Shown here: positions 24,603-33,065 of the stretch, one piece after another | Layout: each line of letters starts with the position of its first letter | Position numbering within the stretch: the stretch's first letter is position 1 | NCBI GenBank assembly: GCA_020849535.1 | Contig: JADLGB010000240.1 | Location: 21,598-85,597, forward strand | Source: Candidatus Hydrogenedentota bacterium | Lineage (GTDB): Bacteria; Hydrogenedentota; Hydrogenedentia; Hydrogenedentales; SLHB01 | Direction of reading: 5' to 3' | DNA length: 64,000 nucleotides | Translations under genes and position numbers: made by a program | Notes under the pieces: model-generated | The model's database searches: none | Told to the model about the DNA's origin: nothing | What the model saw: the letters and a program-made list of their open reading frames with translations, nothing else

Positions 24603-26087
24603 ATGCGTATCACCTCCATCGTTCCATTGCTGATTCTCTTGGCTTGTGGCCTGATACCACTTGGTTCAGGGTGTGGGGGAGAGACCGCGCCTTCCACGGA
24701 AACGGCATCGGCTCGCCCATCGCCGGACTCCGCGTCGAACGACGCTCCCCAACCCGCACGCGATTGGACCAATGTGCTTCTGATCTCGGTGGACACCATG
24801 CGCGCCGATCACCTGAGTTGCTACGGCTACAAGCACAAGACCTCTCCGTACATTGATACCATCGCCACAGAGGGCGCCATCTACGAGCGCGTATACGCGC
24901 CGAAGAGTTCCACGTGGCCCGCGCTTGCCACGCTGCATACGTCCTTGTATCCGGTCACACATGGCGTCCGAAACAACGGACTACGTCTCGACAACACACC
25001 GGATACGCTTGCGGAGGTCCTTTCGGGGGAAGGCTATACCTGTGGGGCCATCCTGACGAACGCCGCGGCCCAGAACTGGGAGGGATTCAGCTACAAAGAG
25101 GGCGTACGAGAGGAACCGGCGGACAAGATCGCCACGGTCACGGCGCGCACCTGGCTGCGCGAGAAGCAAGACGAGAAGTTCTTCCTCTGGGTCCACTACA
25201 TTGCGCCGCACAGTCCATGGGCCCCTCCCGAGAAGCATCGCCTGTTCGGTGATCCCACCTACTCCGGAACGCTTACCGGCGGTCAAGACGATATGGCGGC
25301 CGCAATGCTCAGCGAACAGGGCATCAACGACGCCGACCTTGCCCACATCATCAGCCTCTACGATGGAGAGATAAACCTCACCGACATGATGATCGGGATA
25401 TTGATGGAGTCCCTGCGTGAACTGGGGCTTGACCAGAACACCCTCGTCGTCATCACGGCGGACCACGGTGAAGAGCTTTACGAGCATTACCGGTTCCTGC
25501 ACCATCAGGCATCCGTGTACGAAGGCACCCTGCGCGTGCCGCTCATCTACCGCTTGCCGGGAAAGATTCCCGCGGGCAAGAGCGTTCCCGATTTGTGCGG
25601 GCTGATCGATGTCGCGCCGACGATCCTGGGGATTCTCGACGTACCGGTTCCCGCCAGCTACCAGGGAGTCAACACCGAGCCCCTGATGCGCGGCGAAACC
25701 GTCGCACTCGGCCCCGCATTTGGCGAGTGGCGCGATAAGATCCTATTCGTTCGAACGAACGAATACCGTTACATCTACAATCCCCTGAACTACCACCCGC
25801 CGATGGTGAACAACCAGCGCCTTGCCGGATTGACCGACGCGGAACTGGCAAAGCGGAACGGCATGCCCATCAAAGAGCAAGAGCTGTACAAGGTCTCCGA
25901 GGATCCCTACGAGCAGAAGGAGATCGCCGCGGACAACGAAGAAGCCATCACCGCCTTGCGTGCTCTTCTCGACGGCTACATGAGCCAATACTCATGGAAG
26001 TTCAACGACGCCACCGACAACCGCATGAAGCAGGAGATCGACCCCCAGACCCGCCAGGAACTCGAGAACCTGGGGTACGTGATGTAG
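24603..26087 (+). CDS. Sulfatase-like (alkaline phosphatase superfamily) protein with Thr at the catalytic position
   Basis: 494 residues; GTG three bases upstream is an alternative start. A hydrophobic N-terminus ends in a lipobox-like GSGC. The sulfatase fold is clear: LLISVDTMRADHLSCYGY (metal site), TADHGEELYEH (metal site), and the C-terminal LYKVSEDPYEQ segment. At the position of the sulfatase CxPxR motif the sequence reads T104-W-P-A-L in SSTWPALATLHT: no Cys or Ser for formylglycine and no Arg. Thr is the nucleophile in related phosphodiesterases and phosphotransferases, so true sulfatase activity is doubtful. It follows three glycosyltransferases. Two degraded copies of its last about 20 codons lie at 28.7 and 31.2 kb. 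Confidence 0.85.
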   Translation: MRITSIVPLLILLACGLIPLGSGCGGETAPSTETASARPSPDSASNDAPQPARDWTNVLLISVDTMRADHLSCYGYKHKTSPYIDTIATEGAIYERVYAPKSSTWPALATLHTSLYPVTHGVRNNGLRLDNTPDTLAEVLSGEGYTCGAILTNAAAQNWEGFSYKEGVREEPADKIATVTARTWLREKQDEKFFLWVHYIAPHSPWAPPEKHRLFGDPTYSGTLTGGQDDMAAAMLSEQGINDADLAHIISLYDGEINLTDMMIGILMESLRELGLDQNTLVVITADHGEELYEHYRFLHHQASVYEGTLRVPLIYRLPGKIPAGKSVPDLCGLIDVAPTILGILDVPVPASYQGVNTEPLMRGETVALGPAFGEWRDKILFVRTNEYRYIYNPLNYHPPMVNNQRLAGLTDAELAKRNGMPIKEQELYKVSEDPYEQKEIAADNEEAITALRALLDGYMSQYSWKFNDATDNRMKQEIDPQTRQELENLGYVM

Positions 26088-26156
26088 GCGGCAGCAGGTG
26101 AGACACGGAAACGCTCCCAGATACGACGAGTCTTCAGGAGAACTGGGTCAGCCCCA

Positions 26157-26885
26157 TTATCCTCTGGGGTTCTGAACGTCTCCGGTCAGGATCTCCGTTA
26201 CGACCTCCTTGAGAAGGTCAGACATGACGTAGAATCGGCGTCCCTTGTCTGTGTCATTCCGTTGGTAGGTGATCGAGAGATCGGCAAGTCTGCTGAGGGC
26301 CTCGCGGAAGCACCAGACGTTTTGGGCGAAGAGGTAGTTCTTTGCGTCGTCTATGGTGGCAAAGTTGTCGACAGGAAACTCGCGGAAAAAGAGAATGTCT
26401 TTGCCGGTGTCGATGCCGGCATCGATAAAGAAGGCCGTAACGCCGGTTGGAGCGCCGTAGAGGAGAGACCATTCCATGACGCTTCGCCCGCGAAACTCAG
26501 GGAGCTTGCCGATGTGGGGATTCAGAATACCGAGACGGAAGCAGTCGATGGCGTTTTGGCGGTAGATAACACTCATGGCGTGCAGTCCAACGTCGGGAGA
26601 CAAGCTGCGGAGTTGGTCGAGGTTGTCGCTGAGCTTGGAGAAGTGAAGTCTCGCTCTGACTCTGCGGGTGAACAAGTCACTAAGGAGCCGGATGGTGCTT
26701 GTGACGCCCATCTTGATAAGGCAACCGTAGGCGTTGGCGGCCAAAAACTTCACTGCGTTCCACCGATTGTTGCATACAAACAGGACAACGTCGACATTGG
26801 GAATATCTCGGATGCCCTGCCAGATTCGATTGGCAGAGTAAAGGTGGTCGGCAAGCACCACAACGATCAGGCGCTCAGGATTCAC
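26157..26885 (-). CDS. Formyltransferase (N10-formyl-THF-dependent type)
   Basis: 242 residues from a GTG that puts the conserved strand (LIVVVLADHLYSANRIW) at the N-terminus and overlaps the upstream stop by 11 bases; a GTG 39 bases earlier is possible. The formyl-transferase core is visible: GILNPHIGKLPEFRG (catalytic Asn and His) and TAFFIDAGIDTGKDIL (catalytic Asp). Methionyl-tRNA formyltransferase is longer and has a C-terminal OB domain, absent here. The operon with a NodB-like deacetylase suggests formylation of an amino sugar for a surface glycan, as in ArnA and perosamine/viosamine formyltransferases. That substrate is inferred. Confidence 0.82.
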   Translation of the reverse strand: MNPERLIVVVLADHLYSANRIWQGIRDIPNVDVVLFVCNNRWNAVKFLAANAYGCLIKMGVTSTIRLLSDLFTRRVRARLHFSKLSDNLDQLRSLSPDVGLHAMSVIYRQNAIDCFRLGILNPHIGKLPEFRGRSVMEWSLLYGAPTGVTAFFIDAGIDTGKDILFFREFPVDNFATIDDAKNYLFAQNVWCFREALSRLADLSITYQRNDTDKGRRFYVMSDLLKEVVTEILTGDVQNPRG

Positions 26886-27333
26886 GGTTGACGGCTCTTT
26901 CGTCCAAGAAACGGACGTAGGCACTCAGCGCTGCCCGGTAGCGTTCGAGAAAAGGGCGAAGCAGGTTTGTCGATTGGAAATCTCCTCTCTTCAAGAATAG
27001 CTCGTAGGCGACATGATAGGCGTCAAGGTATCTGAGATCACTGCTGACGCAATGCTCACCGATTCGACTGAGGAGGTGCAGGTATTCGTCCAACTGCTCG
27101 GGGCTCAGCGTGCCTTGGGCGAGACGTGGCACGTACTTGACCATACAGAGCCGGAGCGCCTCTTCGGGGTCGGGTGCCCCTCCGTCATCCGTGACATGGA
27201 CACCTTGTGAAGGTGGGGGCGTCGGCGTTGTCTGCATTTCGAGGGACTTGCGGAAGCTGTCGAGTTCAGCTCGCCGTGCGCATAGGCGGCGGCGAATTGC
27301 TCCAGCCACATGCTCGCTGAAGTCAAGCGTCAT
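26875..27333 (-). CDS. Hypothetical helical protein between deacetylase and formyltransferase
   Basis: 152 residues, mostly helical, with a low-complexity Pro/Thr linker (TPTPPPSQG) near residue 38 and a C-terminal helical block (YHVAYELFLKRGDFQSTNLLRPFLERYRAAL). No family is recognised. It overlaps both neighbours (four bases with the deacetylase, about ten with the formyltransferase), so the three are translated together. A small accessory subunit is possible but unproven. Confidence 0.7.
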   Translation of the reverse strand: MTLDFSEHVAGAIRRRLCARRAELDSFRKSLEMQTTPTPPPSQGVHVTDDGGAPDPEEALRLCMVKYVPRLAQGTLSPEQLDEYLHLLSRIGEHCVSSDLRYLDAYHVAYELFLKRGDFQSTNLLRPFLERYRAALSAYVRFLDERAVNRES

Positions 27334-28454
27334 GGGCTCTTTGCCAGTCTTGGGGTGAGCAAGTCGAGGTGCCGCGCCATTTTCTTCAGGTGTACGAACT
27401 CGATCCTCTCGCCGAACCGGTCCTGCATATGCTTCAAGATGCTGAAGATACGGTCAAAGTCCGACGATTTCACCAAATCCTTCGTGTGGTTTTCGAATAC
27501 GAGAAACGCTGGGGTTGCGCTGTGGTCGAACCGCTCGACTACGAGATCGATGGCCTTGAGCCAGTGATGCAGCGGTCGGCGAACGCTAAAATCCATAACG
27601 AAGTCGCTCCTGGACCATATGCCGAACGGGCTGAGGGGCGCCTCGAACGGATCCGTGGCGCGGCCAGAAAGCCGGTGGCGGCAGGCCGTTGCGAAATAGC
27701 GTGCGCCCCGAACGAGCGGCTTCACGACCTCGCGAAGGCGAGTGATGGGTGCCTGCATGCCAAGGACCTTGGCAAGGGGAACGCTCTGGGTTGGGATCTC
27801 AACGAGCCCGTGCGGGTGTGCGGACAGCTTTCTTGCGTCGTCGAGGTCAGGGTAATAGGGTTCGTAGGGGCACTCCAGCGCGGTATAGTCCAAAGCAATG
27901 CACTCCCCGCGATAGACGAGGCCAGCCACGATAGAAACATCGAGCTTGATGCCGTTTCGGATCAACGCCTCGATCAAGGCACGGCTGGGAGGCCCGAGAC
28001 CCCAAGACCCCGAGCGGAATGAGACGAGATCCTCCCTGGGCACGAATTGCGCCAGGAAAGCGATACCGTCTCGGATGAATCCGTCTATCTCGTCCGGCGA
28101 ATACTTTGTAATATCCCATCGCCGATTCAGGCGCCAGCGCCTTCCGTCAAATTCGGCGCCATGCCATTGTGGATGAGTATGAAGTTGAACGTCATAGCCC
28201 CGCCGCGCCATTTCCCCGACGGCCTTGCGCCATAGGGCGGACTGTCTGGAAATGTCTTCGTACCGGTCCTGGTACCGTTCGAACGCGATCTGCTGCATGA
28301 CCTCAACGTTAAAGGTCCCGGTGACACCCAATGAGTCGTAGCAATCCATGAGCCGTAGAGCGGTATCGAATTGAAGCGTGCCCACATCACCGAGCCCATT
28401 GCCCCGAAGCTCCCAGTCATCCGAAAGCGCAATCCATATACTCTTCTCAGCCAT
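27330..28454 (-). CDS. Polysaccharide deacetylase-like (NodB-fold) protein
   Basis: 374 residues from the ATG giving MAEKSIWIALSDDWELRG; an upstream ATG adds nine residues without benefit. The NodB-type features are the early Asp pair (SDDWE), VTGTFNVEV, and a metal-binding HTHPQWH motif, followed by FRSGSWGLGPPSRALIEAL, the segment where these enzymes place catalytic Arg and substrate contacts. It would remove N- or O-acetyl groups from a glycan or lipid-linked intermediate. It heads a three-gene operon ending with a sugar formyltransferase: deacetylate, then reformylate, is a plausible order. Confidence 0.75.
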   Translation of the reverse strand: MAEKSIWIALSDDWELRGNGLGDVGTLQFDTALRLMDCYDSLGVTGTFNVEVMQQIAFERYQDRYEDISRQSALWRKAVGEMARRGYDVQLHTHPQWHGAEFDGRRWRLNRRWDITKYSPDEIDGFIRDGIAFLAQFVPREDLVSFRSGSWGLGPPSRALIEALIRNGIKLDVSIVAGLVYRGECIALDYTALECPYEPYYPDLDDARKLSAHPHGLVEIPTQSVPLAKVLGMQAPITRLREVVKPLVRGARYFATACRHRLSGRATDPFEAPLSPFGIWSRSDFVMDFSVRRPLHHWLKAIDLVVERFDHSATPAFLVFENHTKDLVKSSDFDRIFSILKHMQDRFGERIEFVHLKKMARHLDLLTPRLAKSP

Positions 28455-28562
28455 CGACGGCCTCCACCAAGTAATGCACAAGCAGGGTCAGGAGTAGATT
28501 CGGAAACCGACGCACTTCGCGAATGCACTCTTGGGAATCCGAGGTACGCGTGTACTCATATG

Positions 28563-28650
28563 CTGGCTCAAAGAAGTCTGCCCGGCGGCTTCTTCGCACC
28601 GCCACGTGGTGCGGGAAACCGGAGACAACACTGCGTACTATCCTTCTCAT
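28563..28650 (-). pseudogene. N-terminal remnant of a Y1/RAYT-type transposase (copy 1)
   Basis: Read from an ATG at 28650, the first about 28 codons (MRRIVRSVVSGFPHHVAVRR and RRADFFEP) match the N-terminus of IS200/REP-associated tyrosine transposases (typical GxPHHVTxRGNxRxxxFF). After that the match is lost; the HxH and Tyr catalytic motifs are absent. It lies head-to-head with a sulfatase-tail remnant about 100 bases away, the same arrangement as at 31.1 kb. Confidence 0.6.
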
Positions 28651-28734
28651 GAGGCCAATCCTACACAGGGCAGACGAGAGTGATCAAGGAATCCTGTGCT
28701 GCCCGAACTGTGAGGCGGATTGTGTGGGCAAGCG

Positions 28735-28860
28735 AATGAGGAAGGAAACCGACGCACAGACCAGCCAAGAACTCGAGATTCTCGGCTACGTGATGTAGCA
28801 GCAGGGGGGAGAAGCGGAAGCTTTCCCAAACGCAACGAGTCTTCAGGAAAACAGGGACTG
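28735..28860 (+). pseudogene. Degraded copy of the sulfatase 3' end (copy 2)
   Basis: MRKETDAQTSQELEILGYVM and stop (28736-28798) matches the last 20 codons of the sulfatase-like gene (QEIDPQTRQELENLGYVM). The match continues past the stop: both have GCAGCAGG, a run like GAAGCGGAAGCTTTCCC, and ACGAGTCTTCAGGA. The upstream catalytic domain is missing. Confidence 0.75.
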
Positions 28861-28923
28861 GGAAGACAGAGACTGTTCCAAGCGAAGTGAGTCTTCGAGC
28901 GGAGACGGGACTGTCCCTGTTTT
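28848..28923. repeat. 11-base inverted repeat (AAAACAGGGAC)
   Basis: AAAACAGGGAC at 28848-28858 is repeated inverted as GTCCCTGTTTT at 28913-28923, with a 54-base loop. It lies just after the sulfatase-tail remnant. Confidence 0.5.
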
Positions 28924-29523
28924 ACCGGTTATTCAACCACCTATAGTTCTAAACTGCGGGGTCATCCATGAAGGAGGCACACCGCACGCTTTGCCTCTTG
29001 AATTATGCCTTTCATGGATGTCCCCGTGTTGTCGTGAATTGCCGTCAGTACAAGTGGGCGGAACCCGTGGAATGGGTGGGCGCAATCCCTCGGAATCGCC
29101 CGCCGGGATTGCTGGGAATAGGCACGGAGGGTTGATTGTTACTCTTGTGGCCCTTCTTACCAATGTTTATATGAACGCTTGGAAGTTATGGGAAGGAGAT
29201 CTGTCGAAGAGTCTAGCGGATGAGTTTGGCGCGTCAACTGGGGGTGTTAAGGTTCGAAGGCGCTATTCCGGCTACCTACAAGGTATACCTCCTGTCCTCG
29301 AACAGTCGGGTCTGTTTGGGAGCGGAAGAGAGCCTGGGTTGTGTGTCGGTACCGGAAATCAAGTTTGTGGATGACCCGGATTCGGAAACGAGCGTGGTCA
29401 ACGAGAACCTTGGTCTGTCGCGATCGTAGCCCGGTCTGGTGTGATGTCTTGCCTAATTCGAGAGAATAGCTGCAGTCTAACAGGATGTCCTACTCTGTAC
29501 GCAACCACCTGGAGGGGGAATCA
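28924..29523 (+). other. 600-base gap with a possible broken small gene
   Basis: A second inverted repeat (CATCCATGAA / TTCATGGATG) occurs near 28963-29018. From 29220 a 69-residue frame (ending SVVNENLGLSRS at 29429) looks protein-like, and a membrane-helix-like stretch (GLIVTLVALLTNVYMNAWK) lies just upstream in a different frame, so this may be a frameshifted gene. No family is recognised, and the Shine-Dalgarno (GGAAGGAGA) is too far from the ATG. Low confidence. Confidence 0.25.
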
Positions 29524-30987
29524 ATGACGAACAGCCCATCCGCTTCAAATGACGATACTCAGTCCAAATCCGCCCCTGGAGCCGAAGCGAGCAAGCCTTC
29601 CGGTTCCAATCGTAAGAGGGACGCCTCGCCACGGATTCCCATTTTCCTGATTACAGCGTTAGTCGCGGGAGTCCTTTTGCTTCCGGCGGCGTGGTTGCTG
29701 ATGCCGGCAACGTACACGGCGACGGCGGAGATTCGTTTCCTCTCCGTCCGGCCTCGGATCATGGATACCGGCGAACAAACCAGCGTCAGTGGGTCGTATG
29801 AGAAGTTCGTCAGCACTCAGGTCACGCTGATCACGGGTAGTACCATCATGCAGCGGGTCCTGAACGACCCCGCAGTATCGGCAATTCCCCAAGTGGCTCA
29901 AGCGGCCGATCGGCTTACCTTCCTTCAGGAGCACGTCCGCGCCAGACAGAAGTCGGGAACGGAACTCGTTCAGTTGGAATGTTTCCTTCCGGACCGGGAT
30001 GCGGCTCTGACGATACTGGACGCCGTCAAGGATGAGTATCTTGACTATGCCTTGGGCCAGGAGGCGTACGCTGGCGGTGAGCGCCTGAGAATCCTGGTGA
30101 CGGAGCGCGATTCGCGTCAGAAGGACTTGGAGCTGTTGCTTAACCAAGTGAACGCGCTGCAAGCGAAGTTGGGTCCACGTGCTGCAGACGGGCCAAACGA
30201 GATCGGCATGTATCGGGCGAAACTTGTTAAGGCAGAAGAAGACCTTTATGCGTTGGGGCTGCGACGCTCCAAACTTGAAGCACAACTGGCGCGTTTGAAG
30301 GGAGCGCCAAACGATTCTGAAAGTGCTGGAGAAGATGCCTCAGACGAGACGTTCACCGATCCCGAGGTGGCTACGGATCCGCGGGTTGCAAGTCTCCTGG
30401 GGGCACACGCATTAGCCAAGCTGGAGTATGCGAAGACGTTGGCGAAATACCCCGATGGGAATCCTCAATTGCAGCAGTTTGAAGTGGACATTCGGGTGAT
30501 TGAGGCGCAAATCGAAGAAACGAAACGGACGGTACGCCACGAAGTAAGTCAGTCCAAGATGTTGGCATTAGCGGACCTTGAAGTCGAAAACCGCGAGGCG
30601 ACGGCCCGCGTAGACATGTACAGGACACGTCTTACCGGGTACATGCAAAATGTCGATGAGCAACGGGGAGATTTGACAAAGCTGCAATCACTCGAAGATA
30701 GCGTGGCCGAACGACGGACTCTGATCAGTGAGCTCAGCCGGCAGATCACGGATCTCAGTCTCGAATCGAAGGCTCCTGCACAAGTCTCTCTTGCTTCAGC
30801 GCCCTCGGTCCAGGCCGAACCCAGTTATCGGGCGAAGCTGGCTGCGCTTATACTGGCGTGCGTCGCATCCGTGGGGCTGGGTCTCGTAGTGTCTATGGCA
30901 GCAAAGAGGCGCAATCCTCGGCGACACTCCTCGCCCAAGGAAGCGCACGAGAGCGTGCGTACCGGCAGTTACTCTATAAGCAGTTGA
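29524..30987 (+). CDS. Wzz/GumC-type polysaccharide co-polymerase
   Basis: 487 residues from the ATG after GGAGGGGG (an upstream in-frame start has none). A short charged cytoplasmic N-terminus leads into a membrane helix (about 36-58, IPIFLITALVAGVLLLPAAWLL), then the Wzz beta-strand entry MPATYTATAEIRFL. A long periplasmic coiled coil (about 170-410) and a second membrane helix near 450 (AALILACVASVGLGLVVSMAA) complete it. The fused tyrosine-kinase domain of some GumC/ExoP members is absent. It would control chain length or export of an exopolysaccharide, consistent with the glycan genes upstream and PEP-CTERM sorting. Confidence 0.82.
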   Translation: MTNSPSASNDDTQSKSAPGAEASKPSGSNRKRDASPRIPIFLITALVAGVLLLPAAWLLMPATYTATAEIRFLSVRPRIMDTGEQTSVSGSYEKFVSTQVTLITGSTIMQRVLNDPAVSAIPQVAQAADRLTFLQEHVRARQKSGTELVQLECFLPDRDAALTILDAVKDEYLDYALGQEAYAGGERLRILVTERDSRQKDLELLLNQVNALQAKLGPRAADGPNEIGMYRAKLVKAEEDLYALGLRRSKLEAQLARLKGAPNDSESAGEDASDETFTDPEVATDPRVASLLGAHALAKLEYAKTLAKYPDGNPQLQQFEVDIRVIEAQIEETKRTVRHEVSQSKMLALADLEVENREATARVDMYRTRLTGYMQNVDEQRGDLTKLQSLEDSVAERRTLISELSRQITDLSLESKAPAQVSLASAPSVQAEPSYRAKLAALILACVASVGLGLVVSMAAKRRNPRRHSSPKEAHESVRTGSYSISS

Positions 30988-31019
30988 GCATCAGCAACTG
31001 GGGCAAGGTTAAGGACCGC

Positions 31020-31190
31020 TCAGTTCCGCGCATACTGGGTCAAAGCTCCCCAATACGCGTGCCGGTCAGCGGGCGTCTCGAAGACATCCACTTGCTGTTG
31101 CCGGCGTCGCGTCACATAGTGCGGGCATCCAGGATAGCCATGCGTACTACCTGTCTCATAAGGCTGTCCTGCGTTGGCCAGACGAGAATG
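31020..31190 (-). pseudogene. N-terminal remnant of a Y1/RAYT-type transposase (copy 2, frameshifted)
   Basis: GCPHYVTRRRQQQVDVFE followed by TPADRHAYWGALTQYAR matches the N-terminal 40-50 residues of the IS200/RAYT transposase family. The start region (MRQVVRMA) is in another frame, so there is a frameshift near 31140, and the frame stops at 31020 before any catalytic residues. It is the diverged counterpart of the remnant at 28.6 kb. Confidence 0.7.
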
Positions 31191-31244
31191 ATCCACTAGG
31201 AATCCAGCAGGTCCCGAATCTTGTAGTAAATTGTGCGGACAGGC

Positions 31245-31350
31245 CTTGAAGCTGGAAATCGACCCACAAACCTGCCAGGTACCCAGAAATCTCGTAGGGT
31301 TCTCGCACGTCATTTGAAGTCAAAGCGCTCCCAGGTGCGTTGAAGGCCGG
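31245..31350 (+). pseudogene. Degraded copy of the sulfatase 3' end (copy 3)
   Basis: The translation KLEIDPQT-QVPRNLVGFSHVI plus stop resembles the sulfatase end KQEIDPQTRQELENLGYVM, with small insertions, and the following bases keep the CGCTCCCAG of the true sulfatase 3' flank. More decayed than copy 2. The rest of the gap to 31424 contains no gene. Confidence 0.65.
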
Positions 31351-31424
31351 GATTTCCGAGGGTACCATAGCGTTGTGCGGGGAAGCGCCCCTGTGAACGA
31401 AACCAGACTCCGGAGGGGAAGCTC

Positions 31425-32942
31425 GTGAACCATCCCCGATTCACAGCCAGAACGATCTCGCTGCTGTTCCTCGCTTTACTCTGCGTGAGTGTGCCCCGCG
31501 TCGTCCACGCGGCGGAGTACCCAGCGGCCAGCACTTTCAACATCCTGGACTACGGCGCCGTGGAGGGCGGGTCGCAGCTTTGCACGGAGTCCATTCAGCG
31601 GGCTATCGACGCCTGTGTTGCGTCCGGACGCGGGCGTGTGCTCGTGCCTGCCGGTACGTTCCTCACGGGGACTATCATCCTGAGGTCGGGAGTGAACCTT
31701 TATCTCGAAGAGGGGGCGGTCCTGCTGGGCAGCCCTTGGATGCGCGACTATCCACCCCTGGCCCCACGGTCAAGGGTACGCTACGAGAAGTTTCTGAAGA
31801 CGAGCCTCGTTTTCGCTCAGGCTGCGGACGGCGTGTCCCTGACCGGCAAGGGCACGCTGAACGGTAACAGCCAAGGCGAAAACGATTTCATCGACGAGAG
31901 CCGCGCCGAGCGGCACCGGCCCTGTCTGCTCTGGTTTGACGAGTGCACGAACGTGCTGGTCCAGGGCGTGACCTTCACCTCGTCGGGGTTCTGGACCGAG
32001 ACCTACACGAAGTGCCGCAACGTTCACGTCAATGGGGTCACCGTGAAGGACAGCACCTTCCCCAACAACGACGGCTGCAACATCATCGACTGCGAAAATG
32101 CCCTCGTCGAGAACTGCAATATCGACGCACTGGATGACGGGATCTGCCTCAAGGGCTATACGGCCGAAGGCTGCAAAAACGTCGTCATCCGAAACAATCG
32201 GGTCCGAAGCCTCTGCAACGGCATCAAGGCGGGAACCGATTCGTCGGGCGGATTCCAGAACATCCTGATTGAGAACAACGTCGTGTGGCAGACGGGTATC
32301 TCGGGAATCGCCCTCGAACTTGTGGACGGCGGGATCATGCGCAACGTCATCGTGCGCAATATCACCATGGATGTGGTCGAGACGCCCATCTTCATCAAAT
32401 TGGGCGACCGCAACCGGCCCATCTTCACGGAAGAGGGGGAGGTGGTCCCCGAGACCGGCACGCTTCAAGACGTTTACATCAGCGGCATCCGCGCGACGGT
32501 CAACGACGCGGAGAAGCACTCGGACGCGGAGCGCGCCGTGCACAATTACACGCCTTATGCGTCCAGCATCACCGGCATCCCCGGGCACTGCGTCGAGCGC
32601 GTCTATATCCAGGATGTTGATATCGACATCCTTGGCGGTTTTCCCGCGGGCACACCTGAGGACTCCCAACGGACGATTGAAGAGAACTCGACTAAATACC
32701 CTGAGAACCGGATGTTCGGCACTCTGCCGGCCTACGCCTTCTACATCAGGCATGCCCGGGATATCCACATGAGCGACGTCCGCATCGCGATCCGGCAGGA
32801 AGACGCCCGGCCCGCCTTCGCCCTCGATGACGTCCACGACTCGACCTTCAAGAACGTTCGTAGCGAGAGCGTTACGCCGACAGAGCCATTCCGCGTCGAG
32901 CCGAACTGCACTCGGGTGGAAACCGAAGCGCCGCAACCCTAA
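31425..32942 (+). CDS. Secreted GH28-like parallel beta-helix protein
   Basis: 505 residues, GTG start with GGAGGGGAAG upstream. The signal peptide ends near VVHAAEYP. The pectin-lyase-like fold begins with FNILDYGAVEGG and ESIQRAIDAC, as in GH28 polygalacturonases, and continues with regular beta-helix repeats. The conserved motifs are altered: NNDGCNIIDC (for NTD), DDGICLK (DD) and CNGIKAGT where GH28 has GHG, so the usual His is missing; no RIK follows. It may act on a uronic-acid polymer with different chemistry, or only bind. It stands alone before the riboflavin operon. Confidence 0.8.
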   Translation: MNHPRFTARTISLLFLALLCVSVPRVVHAAEYPAASTFNILDYGAVEGGSQLCTESIQRAIDACVASGRGRVLVPAGTFLTGTIILRSGVNLYLEEGAVLLGSPWMRDYPPLAPRSRVRYEKFLKTSLVFAQAADGVSLTGKGTLNGNSQGENDFIDESRAERHRPCLLWFDECTNVLVQGVTFTSSGFWTETYTKCRNVHVNGVTVKDSTFPNNDGCNIIDCENALVENCNIDALDDGICLKGYTAEGCKNVVIRNNRVRSLCNGIKAGTDSSGGFQNILIENNVVWQTGISGIALELVDGGIMRNVIVRNITMDVVETPIFIKLGDRNRPIFTEEGEVVPETGTLQDVYISGIRATVNDAEKHSDAERAVHNYTPYASSITGIPGHCVERVYIQDVDIDILGGFPAGTPEDSQRTIEENSTKYPENRMFGTLPAYAFYIRHARDIHMSDVRIAIRQEDARPAFALDDVHDSTFKNVRSESVTPTEPFRVEPNCTRVETEAPQP

Positions 32943-32966
32943 CGCCGTTTTCGGGCCCGTCAAGAA

Positions 32967-32985
32967 GGCGGGAACAAATCCCGCC
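32967..32985. terminator. Hairpin after the GH28-like gene
   Basis: GGCGGGA, loop ACAAA, TCCCGCC, 25 bases after the stop codon. No U-run follows; termination is inferred from position. Confidence 0.45.
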
Positions 32986-33065
32986 CTACTCAATCCGCGC
33001 TGCCTCGTGCGGTCGTCCCTGCTGAAATCCGATGCGTGGCACGTGCGGGATGCCCCGACACGGCA

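Noticed and set aside
28991..29374. A 127-codon gene before the Wzz-like gene
   Set aside because: Only a short membrane-like stretch looks real and the frame shifts after it; reported as a possible broken gene instead.
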